DNA of 64,000 nucleotides from Clostridia bacterium (GTDB lineage: Bacteria; Bacillota; Clostridia; Christensenellales; Aristaeellaceae): contig JAFUBA010000010.1 in assembly GCA_017460395.1 (NCBI GenBank), forward strand, positions 1 to 64,000. Direction: 5' to 3'. A program made the translations under genes and the position numbers. Positions 43,829 through 51,191 of the stretch are shown piece after piece (the stretch's first letter is position 1; each line of letters starts with the position of its first letter). The notes beneath the pieces are model-generated. The model was not told where the DNA came from and ran no database searches. It saw only the letters and a program-made list of their open reading frames with translations.

Positions 43829-44052
43829 AACAAGTTCCAGTTTCACAATTCAGCGATGATGAAAATGCATGCGGCACAGAACATCAACAAATTCCCTCTC
43901 CTGAATTACAATTGATTTTAGATTATGTTAATCATGATTCAATTGTTGAGAGGGTGGTACTGGATGCTGTTAGCCCGGGAGAAGGAGCTGATCACTCCTA
44001 AAGATATGTTTTTTCGTCCTTAAGCCCTGGACACACTCCAGAAAATGAAATG
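43829..44052. other. AT-rich remnant downstream of the small gene
   Basis: Contains the second-frame continuation described for the small gene and no other recognisable gene, terminal inverted repeat or transposase. Base composition is well below that of the rest of the window. Confidence 0.5.
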
Positions 44053-44088
44053 ACGCAAACAGGCGCGGGAAACCGCGCCTGTTTGCGT
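44053..44088 (-). terminator. 16-bp perfect hairpin after the GT2 gene
   Basis: ACGCAAACAGGCGCGG and its complement around a GAAA loop, beginning in the stop codon at 44088. The following minus-strand tail is CATTTCATTTTC, a modest T-tract. Confidence 0.75.
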
Positions 44089-45104
44089 TAATTAAACCCA
44101 TAGATCTTCTGGGTGGCTCCGTAGATGTCCAGAAGGAACTTTTTTCCCAGCCTGCCCGGCAGGTGGATTGCAAAGCCCATGGGACGCCAGCGAAGATGCC
44201 GGTAGAGCCAGGGATTTTCCTTCCGGATAAATTCCCACAGTTCCTTCCTCTTGCGCATATGCTCCTCCGTGCCCGCCTTGGTGAGCAGGACCGAGGACAC
44301 CGTCGTCACAATCTCCAGATAGTTTCGCATGTACGCACGCTGGCGGCGGTTTTTGATCTCCCGGATGTCCAGGGAAGAAACCATCAGACGGTTCACCGTG
44401 AGGGCCTGATCGATCCTTCGGATCATGATGCTCTCCTGCACCGACTGGTCCTCCCGCCCGATGAAGTAATGGTAGAAGTCCACGTTCAGATAGTACATGT
44501 TCCTGACCATCCGAAGCGGCACATAGACGTACAGTTCGTCCACGTAGAAGGTGTGCTTTGGCAGCTCCATCCCGCAGGTGCGAAGGAGCTCCGTCCGGTA
44601 GATGACCGAGTGCATCAGCATGTACTGGCTGACATGGAAGTGCGCATCGTCCCAGGTGAACACGCGGTTTTCCGGCAGGGCATGGCGGTACTGCATCACT
44701 TTTTTGTGTTCCTGCCCCACCTTGTCATAGATATAGTTGCTGATCACCAGGTCCACTGTCTCCGGGCCGTCCCGCAGCATTCTCAGGGTCTCCAGCACCT
44801 CCGGGTAGGCTTCCGCGTCCACCCAGTCATCCGAATCCACGACCTTGAAAAATGTCCCCGTGGCCGCCCTCAGTCCCGTCATGACCGCATCGCCGTGGCC
44901 GCCGTTTTCCTTGTGCACGGCCCGGCAGATGCCCGGATACTTTCTCTCATACTCGTCCGCGATCTCGGCGGTTCTGTCTTTGGAGCCGTCATTGACAATG
45001 AGAATCTCCACTTCCTCGCCACCCGGCAGGAGCGACTCCACCGCATGGGACAGATAGTCCTGGGAATTGTAGGACGGAATCGCAATGGACAGGAGTTTCT
45101 GCAT
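44088..45104 (-). CDS. GT2 family glycosyltransferase
   Basis: A 338-residue cytosolic-face enzyme with a GT-A fold: LLSIAIPSYNSQDYL, EILIVNDGSKDRT (nucleotide binding), NGGHGDAVMTGLRAATGTFFKVVDSDDWV (DxD at DSDD). The rest is basic with few hydrophobic segments. Similar to transferases adding sugars to wall teichoic acids or polysaccharides. ATG at 45104 has GGAGG 8 nt upstream; a GTG 9 nt earlier overlaps that site. It lies alone between the AT-rich remnant and the chaperone operon. Confidence 0.88.
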   Translation of the reverse strand: MQKLLSIAIPSYNSQDYLSHAVESLLPGGEEVEILIVNDGSKDRTAEIADEYERKYPGICRAVHKENGGHGDAVMTGLRAATGTFFKVVDSDDWVDAEAYPEVLETLRMLRDGPETVDLVISNYIYDKVGQEHKKVMQYRHALPENRVFTWDDAHFHVSQYMLMHSVIYRTELLRTCGMELPKHTFYVDELYVYVPLRMVRNMYYLNVDFYHYFIGREDQSVQESIMIRRIDQALTVNRLMVSSLDIREIKNRRQRAYMRNYLEIVTTVSSVLLTKAGTEEHMRKRKELWEFIRKENPWLYRHLRWRPMGFAIHLPGRLGKKFLLDIYGATQKIYGFN

Positions 45105-45156
45105 CTGTATCACCTCCGTGAATTTCTCTTATGCGCATCTTTATGCATCTCAAATC

Positions 45157-45185
45157 AAAAAGCATGGGCAGTGTGGTACCCATGC
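45157..45185 (-). terminator. Terminator of the accessory Hsp70 operon
   Basis: 7-bp stem GCATGGG/CCCATGC with a 10-nt loop and five T on the minus strand, 8 nt after the stop at 45193. Confidence 0.85.
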
Positions 45186-45192
45186 ATTCTGG

Positions 45193-46884
45193 TCAGTCAT
45201 AGATTCCCTTGCCCAGGCAGCACTGCTTGAATTTCTTCCCGGATCCGCAGGGGCAGGGACTGTTGCGTCCGATCTTCGGCTTTTCATGGACCACAGGCTT
45301 CAGCACCGGCCAGTCTTCTTCGTCGTCATCTTCCCAGTCTTCATCGTCCTCGTCATCCCAGTCGTCGTCGTCCCAGTCTTCATCATCGTCCCAGTATTCG
45401 TCATCGTCATCCCAGTCGTCGTCATCGTCATCCCAGCTGCTGCCAAAGATTTTGCTGAGGGCTTTGGCGAGCTGACTCACTTCGTGTCTGTCCGGGCCGA
45501 ACTTTTTCTTCTTCTGGGGATGCTTCTTCGCATCGTTCTGTCCGTAAAGTTTTGCCCGCTCCTCAGGATACAGTTCGTAAAATCCTGACCCTTCAAATTT
45601 GAAGACCATGCTGCGGTGCTTCGTGAGCATTTCTTTCCTGAGCGCTTCTGCACCCTCATCGCTCTTCACTCGCTCAAAGAAGTCCTTGCCCGCCTCATAC
45701 GCCAGGGGATACTCCCGCTGGACACGATCCAGGCTCTTTCTGGTCTCAGGCAGCTCCATCAGGCAGCACAGCGCGCCGTCCAGAATATTGAACTCCGTCT
45801 CCTCCGGGTTTTCCTCAAACATGCCCGTATTCGACATGAGATCAAAGAGTCCAAACATCTCGCCTGCGATGCTCTTGTACTCTTCCTTGGGATCAATGTT
45901 CTGCGTAAGGTATCCCACGATCACTCTCTTCAGCTGTTCCTCCAGGTGGTAATCCTTGATGGCACAGTTCTTTTCCGCGGAATACCTCATTGTCTTCAGC
46001 CGACTTGCCGCCTTGGGATTCGTGATCCGCGCAGAGAGCGCTTCCATGATCTGCCATGCGGTCTTCCTCAGCTGATCCTTCCAGTCCATGGAGGACCTGA
46101 CCGAAAGACGGCTCACCACCTCACACACGGAATCCGGATGCATGTTGACATTCTGCAGAAGGAAACTGGACAGACTGTTCAGCACTTCCAGACCGTACTG
46201 AGTACTCACATGTCCCAGGTCATCCATGAGATTCCTGTAGATTTCCGCGATATCCTCGAACTGCTCATCATTCCATGTACGGTTTTCGCGAACCAGCGCC
46301 ATGCCGATTTCCAGAAAATCCTGCCAGTATCCTTCCCTCCGCAGCTGCTGGACATACGATACGACGAAATCCGTGTCCCTCACGCCCATATCGTAGGCCT
46401 TCTGAAAGGCTGGAATGGCTTTTTTCGTATATCCGCGCTCCAGATAGGAGATGGCAAGCTCCCGGTGATAAAACTTGTTTTCCGGATCCACTCCGACCAG
46501 CTTCTCGGCTGCCTTGACGGATTTTCCCGTGTTTCCGCACCTTCGCAGGGCAATCACATCATGATAGAGGAATACCTGCTCCTGAGGATACTTGCGTATC
46601 GCCTTCTCCGCCTCGTCGCGGTAGGCTTCCTCATTCTCGCTTCTTGACAGATTGAGTATGACTTCCAGTGTGGCCTTTGCTGTCGGATCTTCGGGCAGGG
46701 GAAGCACGGGGCCTTCCTCCGGATCACGCCGCACACGGATGTGCTCATAGGCGCGCCGGATTTTCTGAAAGCCCTCCGGATCCTTCTCGGGGCTGTGCTT
46801 TCTGACCTCCCGGAAGTAGGCCCTTCTGATCTCCTCCTCCGAAGCGCCCAGCTCAACGCCCAGAAGCTCGTAATCGCTGACCAT
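45193..46884 (-). CDS. J-domain/TPR/SEC-C protein with an acidic Trp-Asp tract
   Basis: A 563-residue protein. Residues 1-55 form a J-domain ([25 protein letters not shown]) in which the canonical HPD is replaced by HSPEKD. Residues ~75-180 look TPR-like ([23 protein letters not shown]). The middle is helical without known family. Near 495-535 comes an extremely acidic tract of Asp with regular Trp, followed by a SEC-C zinc motif, [16 protein letters not shown], at the end. SEC-C in SecA binds zinc, SecB or ribosomes. It is the third gene of a GrpE-DnaK-J operon, 3 nt after the DnaK stop, with GGAGG 8 nt upstream. Confidence 0.85.
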   Translation of the reverse strand: MVSDYELLGVELGASEEEIRRAYFREVRKHSPEKDPEGFQKIRRAYEHIRVRRDPEEGPVLPLPEDPTAKATLEVILNLSRSENEEAYRDEAEKAIRKYPQEQVFLYHDVIALRRCGNTGKSVKAAEKLVGVDPENKFYHRELAISYLERGYTKKAIPAFQKAYDMGVRDTDFVVSYVQQLRREGYWQDFLEIGMALVRENRTWNDEQFEDIAEIYRNLMDDLGHVSTQYGLEVLNSLSSFLLQNVNMHPDSVCEVVSRLSVRSSMDWKDQLRKTAWQIMEALSARITNPKAASRLKTMRYSAEKNCAIKDYHLEEQLKRVIVGYLTQNIDPKEEYKSIAGEMFGLFDLMSNTGMFEENPEETEFNILDGALCCLMELPETRKSLDRVQREYPLAYEAGKDFFERVKSDEGAEALRKEMLTKHRSMVFKFEGSGFYELYPEERAKLYGQNDAKKHPQKKKKFGPDRHEVSQLAKALSKIFGSSWDDDDDDWDDDDEYWDDDEDWDDDDWDDEDDEDWEDDDEEDWPVLKPVVHEKPKIGRNSPCPCGSGKKFKQCCLGKGIYD

Positions 46885-46887
46885 GTT

Positions 46888-48684
46888 TTATCCCTCCGCT
46901 CTGGTGAGCAGATCCGTGAGAATCTCTTCGGTCTCATCCATGTCGATCTGACTGTTCTGGATGATGGCCACCTTCAGTTCATACACAGCCTGCTCCAGCT
47001 CTTCCCGCCTGTCATCACTCAGATCTTCCCGTCCCAGCAGACGCTCTGCACGGCGCACCACGGCACGGTAAGCACCGGCCTCAGGCGCTTCCTTCCAGCC
47101 GGACACATCCATGGTCCTGCCGCCTGCGCCCTTTACAATCTCGTCCTCTTCGCTCCAGTCCTCGTTCCCATCCACGTCCCAGGCGTTCTGTCCACGGTCC
47201 TTCGCATTTCCGGGGCGATATTTGTTGCCCACCATGTTGATTTCCATGCTGCCTGCCACCGACGTGTCCGGCATCGACGCCCTGACTTCCAGAATGCCGT
47301 TGATGTTGTAGGTGAACTCAATATCCACGGGACTGCCTGCTGGAAGCGGCGGAAGATTTTTCAGCGAAAACTCATCCAGCAGATGGTTGCTTGATGCGAT
47401 GGAGCTCTCCCCCTGATACACCTGCACCAGGACCTCCTCCTGGTGATCCACAATGGTATAGAACTGCTCGCTTTTTGTCACAGGGATGGTCGTATTGCGC
47501 CTGATAATCACGCTCATCACGTCCGTGTCCCACAGACCGCGTGCTGCACGCACGCCGAGAGAGTAGGAATTCACGTCCGTCATGACCAGGGATTCCTCCG
47601 GATCGATGGCGCCTGAAATGATGCCGGCCTGAATGGCCGCACCCTCGGAGACGGCATAGTCGGGGTTGACGGAGCGGGAGGGAGCCTTTTTGAGGAAGGC
47701 TTCAATATCCCGTGCCACCATCGGCATCCTCGTGGAGCCGCCCACCAGGATAATCTGGCTGATCCTCTCGATGGTCACATCACCGTCGGAGAGAACCTGC
47801 TGAATCGGCGCATGGGTGCGCTCCATCAATTCGCGCGTCATCTCCTCAAACTGTTCGCGCGTCACCTGCTCATCCATGGCCAGGGGCTGGCCGGCGGCAT
47901 TTTTTGCGATCATGGGCAGCAGCACATGGTAGCTTTCCTGCTCTGACAGGGCCTTTTTGCACTTTTCCGCCTCATCCTTGATCTGCACCATGGCGTAGGC
48001 GTCCTCCCTGAGGCTGACGCCGGTTTTTTTCTCAAAGGAATCGAGCAGGTGCTTCATCAGACGCTCATCAAAGTCCTTGCCGCCCAGCTGATTGTCGCCG
48101 GCGGATGCCTTGACCTCCAGAACACCTGCAAACATCTCAAGCAGCGTCACGTCAAAGGTGCCGCCGCCCAGGTCATACACCAGGATGTTGCTCTCCTCGT
48201 CCAGGTGCTCCAGGCCATAGCTGAGGGCAGCCGCCGTCGGCTCATTGAGGATCCGCTCCACCTGGAAGCCTGCCAGGTTGCCCGCCTCCACTGTCGCCTG
48301 ACGCTGATCATTGCTGAAATATGCGGGGACGGAGATGACCGCCCTGTTCACATCCTCGCCCAGGGCCTCGGATGCGTAATGCCGCACATATTCCAGGATC
48401 TTGGCCGACAGCTCCACCGGCGTGTACTTCTGCTGCCCAAGGGAGATCTCCTCGTCGGATCCCATCTTGCGCTTGACTTCCATGGCCGTCCGCTCCGGGG
48501 AGAGAAGCAGCTGCGCTCTGGCCTTCTCGCCCACCACCCAGTTGCCGGAGGCGTCCAGACCGACAACCGAGGGCGTGATGATATTCTCATCCAGGTTCAG
48601 GATCATTTCCGCCCGTCCATCGCGGTATACAGCTGCCTCTGTGGTCGATGTGCCAAGGTCGATGCCGATAATCAGATCACTCAT
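46888..48684 (-). CDS. Accessory Hsp70 (DnaK-like) chaperone
   Basis: A 598-residue Hsp70. The ATPase domain (1-~375) shows IGIDLGTSTTEAA, INEPTAAALSYGL-type sequence (ILNEPTAAALSYG), VYDLGGGTFDVTLL and ILVGGSTRMPMV; the substrate domain (~390-500) follows with SLGVRAARG and ITFTYNINGILEVRA-like sequence. The C-terminal lid is shortened and ends without the DnaK EEVD-like tail, and the N-terminus lacks the long loop insert of housekeeping DnaK. It is therefore an accessory Hsp70 paired with its own GrpE-like and J-like partners. GGAGG lies 9 nt before the ATG at 48684. Confidence 0.9.
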   Translation of the reverse strand: MSDLIIGIDLGTSTTEAAVYRDGRAEMILNLDENIITPSVVGLDASGNWVVGEKARAQLLLSPERTAMEVKRKMGSDEEISLGQQKYTPVELSAKILEYVRHYASEALGEDVNRAVISVPAYFSNDQRQATVEAGNLAGFQVERILNEPTAAALSYGLEHLDEESNILVYDLGGGTFDVTLLEMFAGVLEVKASAGDNQLGGKDFDERLMKHLLDSFEKKTGVSLREDAYAMVQIKDEAEKCKKALSEQESYHVLLPMIAKNAAGQPLAMDEQVTREQFEEMTRELMERTHAPIQQVLSDGDVTIERISQIILVGGSTRMPMVARDIEAFLKKAPSRSVNPDYAVSEGAAIQAGIISGAIDPEESLVMTDVNSYSLGVRAARGLWDTDVMSVIIRRNTTIPVTKSEQFYTIVDHQEEVLVQVYQGESSIASSNHLLDEFSLKNLPPLPAGSPVDIEFTYNINGILEVRASMPDTSVAGSMEINMVGNKYRPGNAKDRGQNAWDVDGNEDWSEEDEIVKGAGGRTMDVSGWKEAPEAGAYRAVVRRAERLLGREDLSDDRREELEQAVYELKVAIIQNSQIDMDETEEILTDLLTRAEG

Positions 48685-48736
48685 GTTTCTCTTCCTCCAA
48701 ACAATCCTGTCCCTGTTTCAGGCGCAGGGCCCTGTA

Positions 48737-49486
48737 TCAGGACTCAGCCTGCTCCGTTTCTTTGGTTTCTGTCTCATCTGGTACGTACCGGTATGCGCTG
48801 ACCCTTGCCTTGCGCAGCGTCTGCCCCATGTAGACATACCCGCAGGAGAACACATCTGCCACCGTGGCATCCTGCTGAGGATCCACCGTTTTCACGACCT
48901 CCTGCACCTCGTGTACATTATAGTCCACTGCCACATCTCTGTCCATGACGACAGTCAGTCCGGCGGCCATCTGCAGCGGTCTGATCTTGCTTTCCATGAG
49001 GGAAGCCTGCTGTCCCCACACGGGATCGTCTGCTGTGAGCCTTGCAAAGCTCTGCATCTGATCCTGCATCACCATCACAAGGTCCAGAAGACGCTCCCGG
49101 CTCTTTTCCATGGCCTTCACTTCGCTGCGGTGGTCACTCTCCAGAAGGCTCCTGAGGGCGTCGATGTTCTTCTGCTCCTGCTTCTGAAGATCCTCCATGC
49201 CCTCGAGAAGGTCCTCGAGGACCATGTCGTGGCGGCTGACACCGCTCTTCAGCTTGTCCACCGTCTCTCCCACGCTGCCGATCTTCTCCATCCCGCGGCG
49301 GATTTCTTCCATATGTTCTGTCTGCTCACTGAGCCCGCTCTGTGTCTTCTGCCCGTCCGCCACACTCTGTAGCTGGCTGCGCATCTGGTCCTGTTCCTCC
49401 CGCATCTGCTCCTGATGCTGAAGAATCATATCCTGGTTTTTGGACATGCGCCCAAACAGCTTGAAAAACTTCTTCTTTTTCAACAC
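48737..49486 (-). CDS. GrpE-like nucleotide exchange factor with long coiled coil
   Basis: A 249-residue protein. A basic start (MLKKKKFFKLF), then about 130 residues of Gln/Glu/Met-rich coiled coil, then a C-terminal beta domain (DYNVHEVQEVVKTVD, VADVFSCGYVYMGQTLRKARVSAY) that matches the head of GrpE. Typical GrpE is ~200 residues; the coiled coil is longer here. It starts at a GTG (49486) with GAGG 6 nt upstream. First gene of the GrpE-Hsp70-J/SEC-C operon. Confidence 0.82.
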   Translation of the reverse strand: MLKKKKFFKLFGRMSKNQDMILQHQEQMREEQDQMRSQLQSVADGQKTQSGLSEQTEHMEEIRRGMEKIGSVGETVDKLKSGVSRHDMVLEDLLEGMEDLQKQEQKNIDALRSLLESDHRSEVKAMEKSRERLLDLVMVMQDQMQSFARLTADDPVWGQQASLMESKIRPLQMAAGLTVVMDRDVAVDYNVHEVQEVVKTVDPQQDATVADVFSCGYVYMGQTLRKARVSAYRYVPDETETKETEQAES

Positions 49487-49573
49487 GCTTCGCCTCTTTA
49501 TTTGTTATGTTTCCTGTATGTTCCATATGTCTGCCGGGGCACTACCCCGGGTAAACCGCATATTAAGGAAGTT

Positions 49574-49601
49574 TCAGATCCGAAGTCTCAGATCCGAAGT
49601 T
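49574..49601. repeat. 14-nt tandem duplication in the grpE-like 5' region
   Basis: TCAGATCCGAAGTC followed by TCAGATCCGAAGTT (13 of 14 identical). A further partial copy, TTTCAGATCC, lies at 49629-49638. The 49487-49615 gap also holds a CCGGGG/CCCCGG hairpin; no heat-shock operator is visible. Confidence 0.85.
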
Positions 49602-49615
49602 TCGACTTCCATATT

Positions 49616-50644
49616 TCAGATTTCACGTTTCAGATCCAGATACTCCGAGAGTGCGTGGCGTACATGACTGTCCCGGCCCTCCAGCGTCTGTGCCTGAAAC
49701 AGCGAATGCAGCACGGCCTCCTCCGTGCACTCGGCCGCAGCCCGAAAGCACAAGTCCATCCGGCTTTCGTTGAGAAAGCGCCCCGCAATCACGTCCCCGT
49801 CCGTCTCCGGATCGTAGCGGTTGCACGTGGAAAAGCCCAGCATGATCTCCCCGCTTCCGTGCCCGATAAAGGACCCCAGGCGGATGGTCCCCACCTGCAT
49901 GCGGCGGATGACACGCTGCAGCTGTCTTGAGGACAGGGGCGCATCGGTGGCAAGGATCATGATGCAGCTGCCCACATCCGGACCGGAAGACGCACACTCC
50001 GCCTGCTCAATCTCCCGTCCTACAGGTTTTCCCTGGATGGTCAGATCATGCAGCCGGCCGTGATTGGTGAGCACAAAGGCCCCGAAGGTGAACGTTTCCC
50101 CCTGCATCTTCACCACCCTCGAGGCAGATCCCACGCCGCCCTTGAGGCCATGGCAGCTCATCCCGCGGCCGCAGCCGATGGCGCCCTCCAGGAAGTCTTC
50201 GGATGCCTCCCGGATGGCCGAAAGCACATGCTCCTCCCGGACTGCGCGCCGGGAGATATCACTGAGATAGCTGTCATTGCACTCCATGACCACCGGGTTG
50301 ATGGAGCGCACCTCCCGCCCTTCATCGCGGCACCGCTTCAGCATGTAGGAGCACATCGCGTCCCACACAAGCCCCACATTCAGCGTGTTGGTCAGGGCGA
50401 TGGGCGTTTCCAGCTGCCCCAGCTCCTCAATCTGCACAAGGCCTGCGCTCTTGCCAAAGCCGTTGAGCACGTGACATGCGCAGGGAAGCTTCCGAAAAAA
50501 GGGATTGTCCATGGACGGCATGATCACCGTGACCCCTGTGTGCACATCCCCCTCGTCGATGGTCGCATGGCCCACCCGGACGCCCTCCACATCCGTGATC
50601 TGATTGCGTCTGCCGCGCGCCAGTTCACCCACGCAAAAGTCCAT
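49616..50644 (-). CDS. P1-family (DmpA/BapA-like) aminopeptidase or amidase
   Basis: A 342-residue Ntn-like hydrolase precursor: ITDVEGVRVGHATI at the start, TPIALTNTLNVGLV, NPVVMECNDSYLSD, and GRGMSCHGLKGGVGSASRVV, which holds the Gly-Ser autocleavage site (GVG-S) that creates the N-terminal nucleophile. Family members release N-terminal D- or beta-amino acids from peptides or amides. The start at 50644 (MDFCVGELARG) has a GAAGG close by, and a GTG 9 nt upstream is an alternative. A TTGACA-N17-TATGCT promoter lies at 50715-50743. It is cytosolic (no signal). Confidence 0.87.
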   Translation of the reverse strand: MDFCVGELARGRRNQITDVEGVRVGHATIDEGDVHTGVTVIMPSMDNPFFRKLPCACHVLNGFGKSAGLVQIEELGQLETPIALTNTLNVGLVWDAMCSYMLKRCRDEGREVRSINPVVMECNDSYLSDISRRAVREEHVLSAIREASEDFLEGAIGCGRGMSCHGLKGGVGSASRVVKMQGETFTFGAFVLTNHGRLHDLTIQGKPVGREIEQAECASSGPDVGSCIMILATDAPLSSRQLQRVIRRMQVGTIRLGSFIGHGSGEIMLGFSTCNRYDPETDGDVIAGRFLNESRMDLCFRAAAECTEEAVLHSLFQAQTLEGRDSHVRHALSEYLDLKREI

Positions 50645-50714
50645 ATCCTTCACCCGCTGCTCGCCCCCCTGGCAGCGCTTTTCCCGAACATTTTCACGGA
50701 CGCCGCCACAGGAC

Positions 50715-50743
50715 AGCATATGAGGCGACGGATTGTTTGTCAA
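50715..50743 (-). promoter_or_regulatory. Promoter of the P1 peptidase gene
   Basis: TTGACA, 17-nt spacer, TATGCT on the minus strand, about 70 bp upstream of the start. Confidence 0.7.
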
Positions 50744-50845
50744 TAATGCTGTTCTTCCCCCGGGCCGTTCAAAACTTCCGAATCTTTTTTTCAATTTTTG
50801 GCGTTTCATGAAAAAATTGGGGGCAAAAAGCGCATATTCTCCCAT

Positions 50846-50873
50846 TTACAACCAGAAATGTTCGTGATATATT
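50846..50873 (+). promoter_or_regulatory. Candidate promoter of the purine operon
   Basis: TTACAA, 16-nt spacer, TATATT, giving a leader of about 310 nt before the PurF-like start. A better TTGACA at about 50929 lacks a matching -10. Confidence 0.45.
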
Positions 50874-51045
50874 CTGCCCGATGGCATCTGGCCGCCGCCT
50901 TCAAGACCAGTCAGGTGTTATCATTTTTTTGACACACACCGGACACTGGGGGGAGGGCTGCCCATGAAGCGTCTGCTGTTTCATCACTTCATCCGTCCGC
51001 TCCTCCCATGTCGTCCTGATATATCTCCGGCATTTCGTTTTATAT

Positions 51046-51096
51046 GCATCGGATGCGCACGCCCTGCGGGCTGCGCCTGAATCCGATGCATTTTTC
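51046..51096 (+). terminator. Leader terminator/attenuator of the purine operon
   Basis: TGCATCGGAT/ATCCGATGCA outer stem (51046-51055, 51082-51091) enclosing GCGCA/TGCGC and GCCC/GGGC, followed by TTTTTC. No plus-strand gene lies upstream, so it probably controls read-through into the operon. Transcripts that start after it would need another promoter. Confidence 0.8.
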
Positions 51097-51156
51097 TGTC
51101 ACGGGGTTTCCCTGTGCAGTATCTGAAGCGAATAAGGCCTGGAATTCTGACATAAG

Positions 51157-51184
51157 TCAAATAAAAGGATTCAAATAAAAGGAG
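51157..51184 (+). repeat. 14-nt tandem duplication at the PurF-like ribosome site
   Basis: TCAAATAAAAGGAT followed by TCAAATAAAAGGAG (13 of 14 identical); only the second copy gives GGAG at normal distance from the ATG at 51192. Confidence 0.9.
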
Positions 51185-51191
51185 AGTCTCC

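Larger units (their letters stand above)
50645..51191. other. Divergent region and long purF-like leader
   Basis: A 547-bp gene-free stretch between the P1 peptidase and the purine operon. It contains one promoter for each direction, an AT-rich middle, a structured leader RNA for the purine operon with a strong terminator hairpin (51046-51096), and a 14-nt duplication at the ribosome site. I could not match the leader to a known riboswitch class. Confidence 0.7.

Noticed and set aside
43612-44052. Insertion sequence or other mobile element
   Set aside because: AT-rich and foreign-looking, but no transposase, terminal inverted repeats or target duplication could be seen.
45209-45475. Plus-strand frame rich in Ser/Gln (SSSSQ repeats)
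   Set aside because: It is the complement of the Asp/Trp tract of the SEC-C protein.
49487-49615. CIRCE heat-shock operator before the Hsp70 operon
   Set aside because: No TTAGCACTC-N9-GAGTGCTAA or near match; only a 14-nt direct duplication and a CCGGGG/CCCCGG hairpin are present.
50874-51191. Guanine, PRPP/ppGpp or tetrahydrofolate riboswitch before the purine operon
   Set aside because: The conserved core sequences I know for these classes are not present; only a structured leader with terminator is supported.
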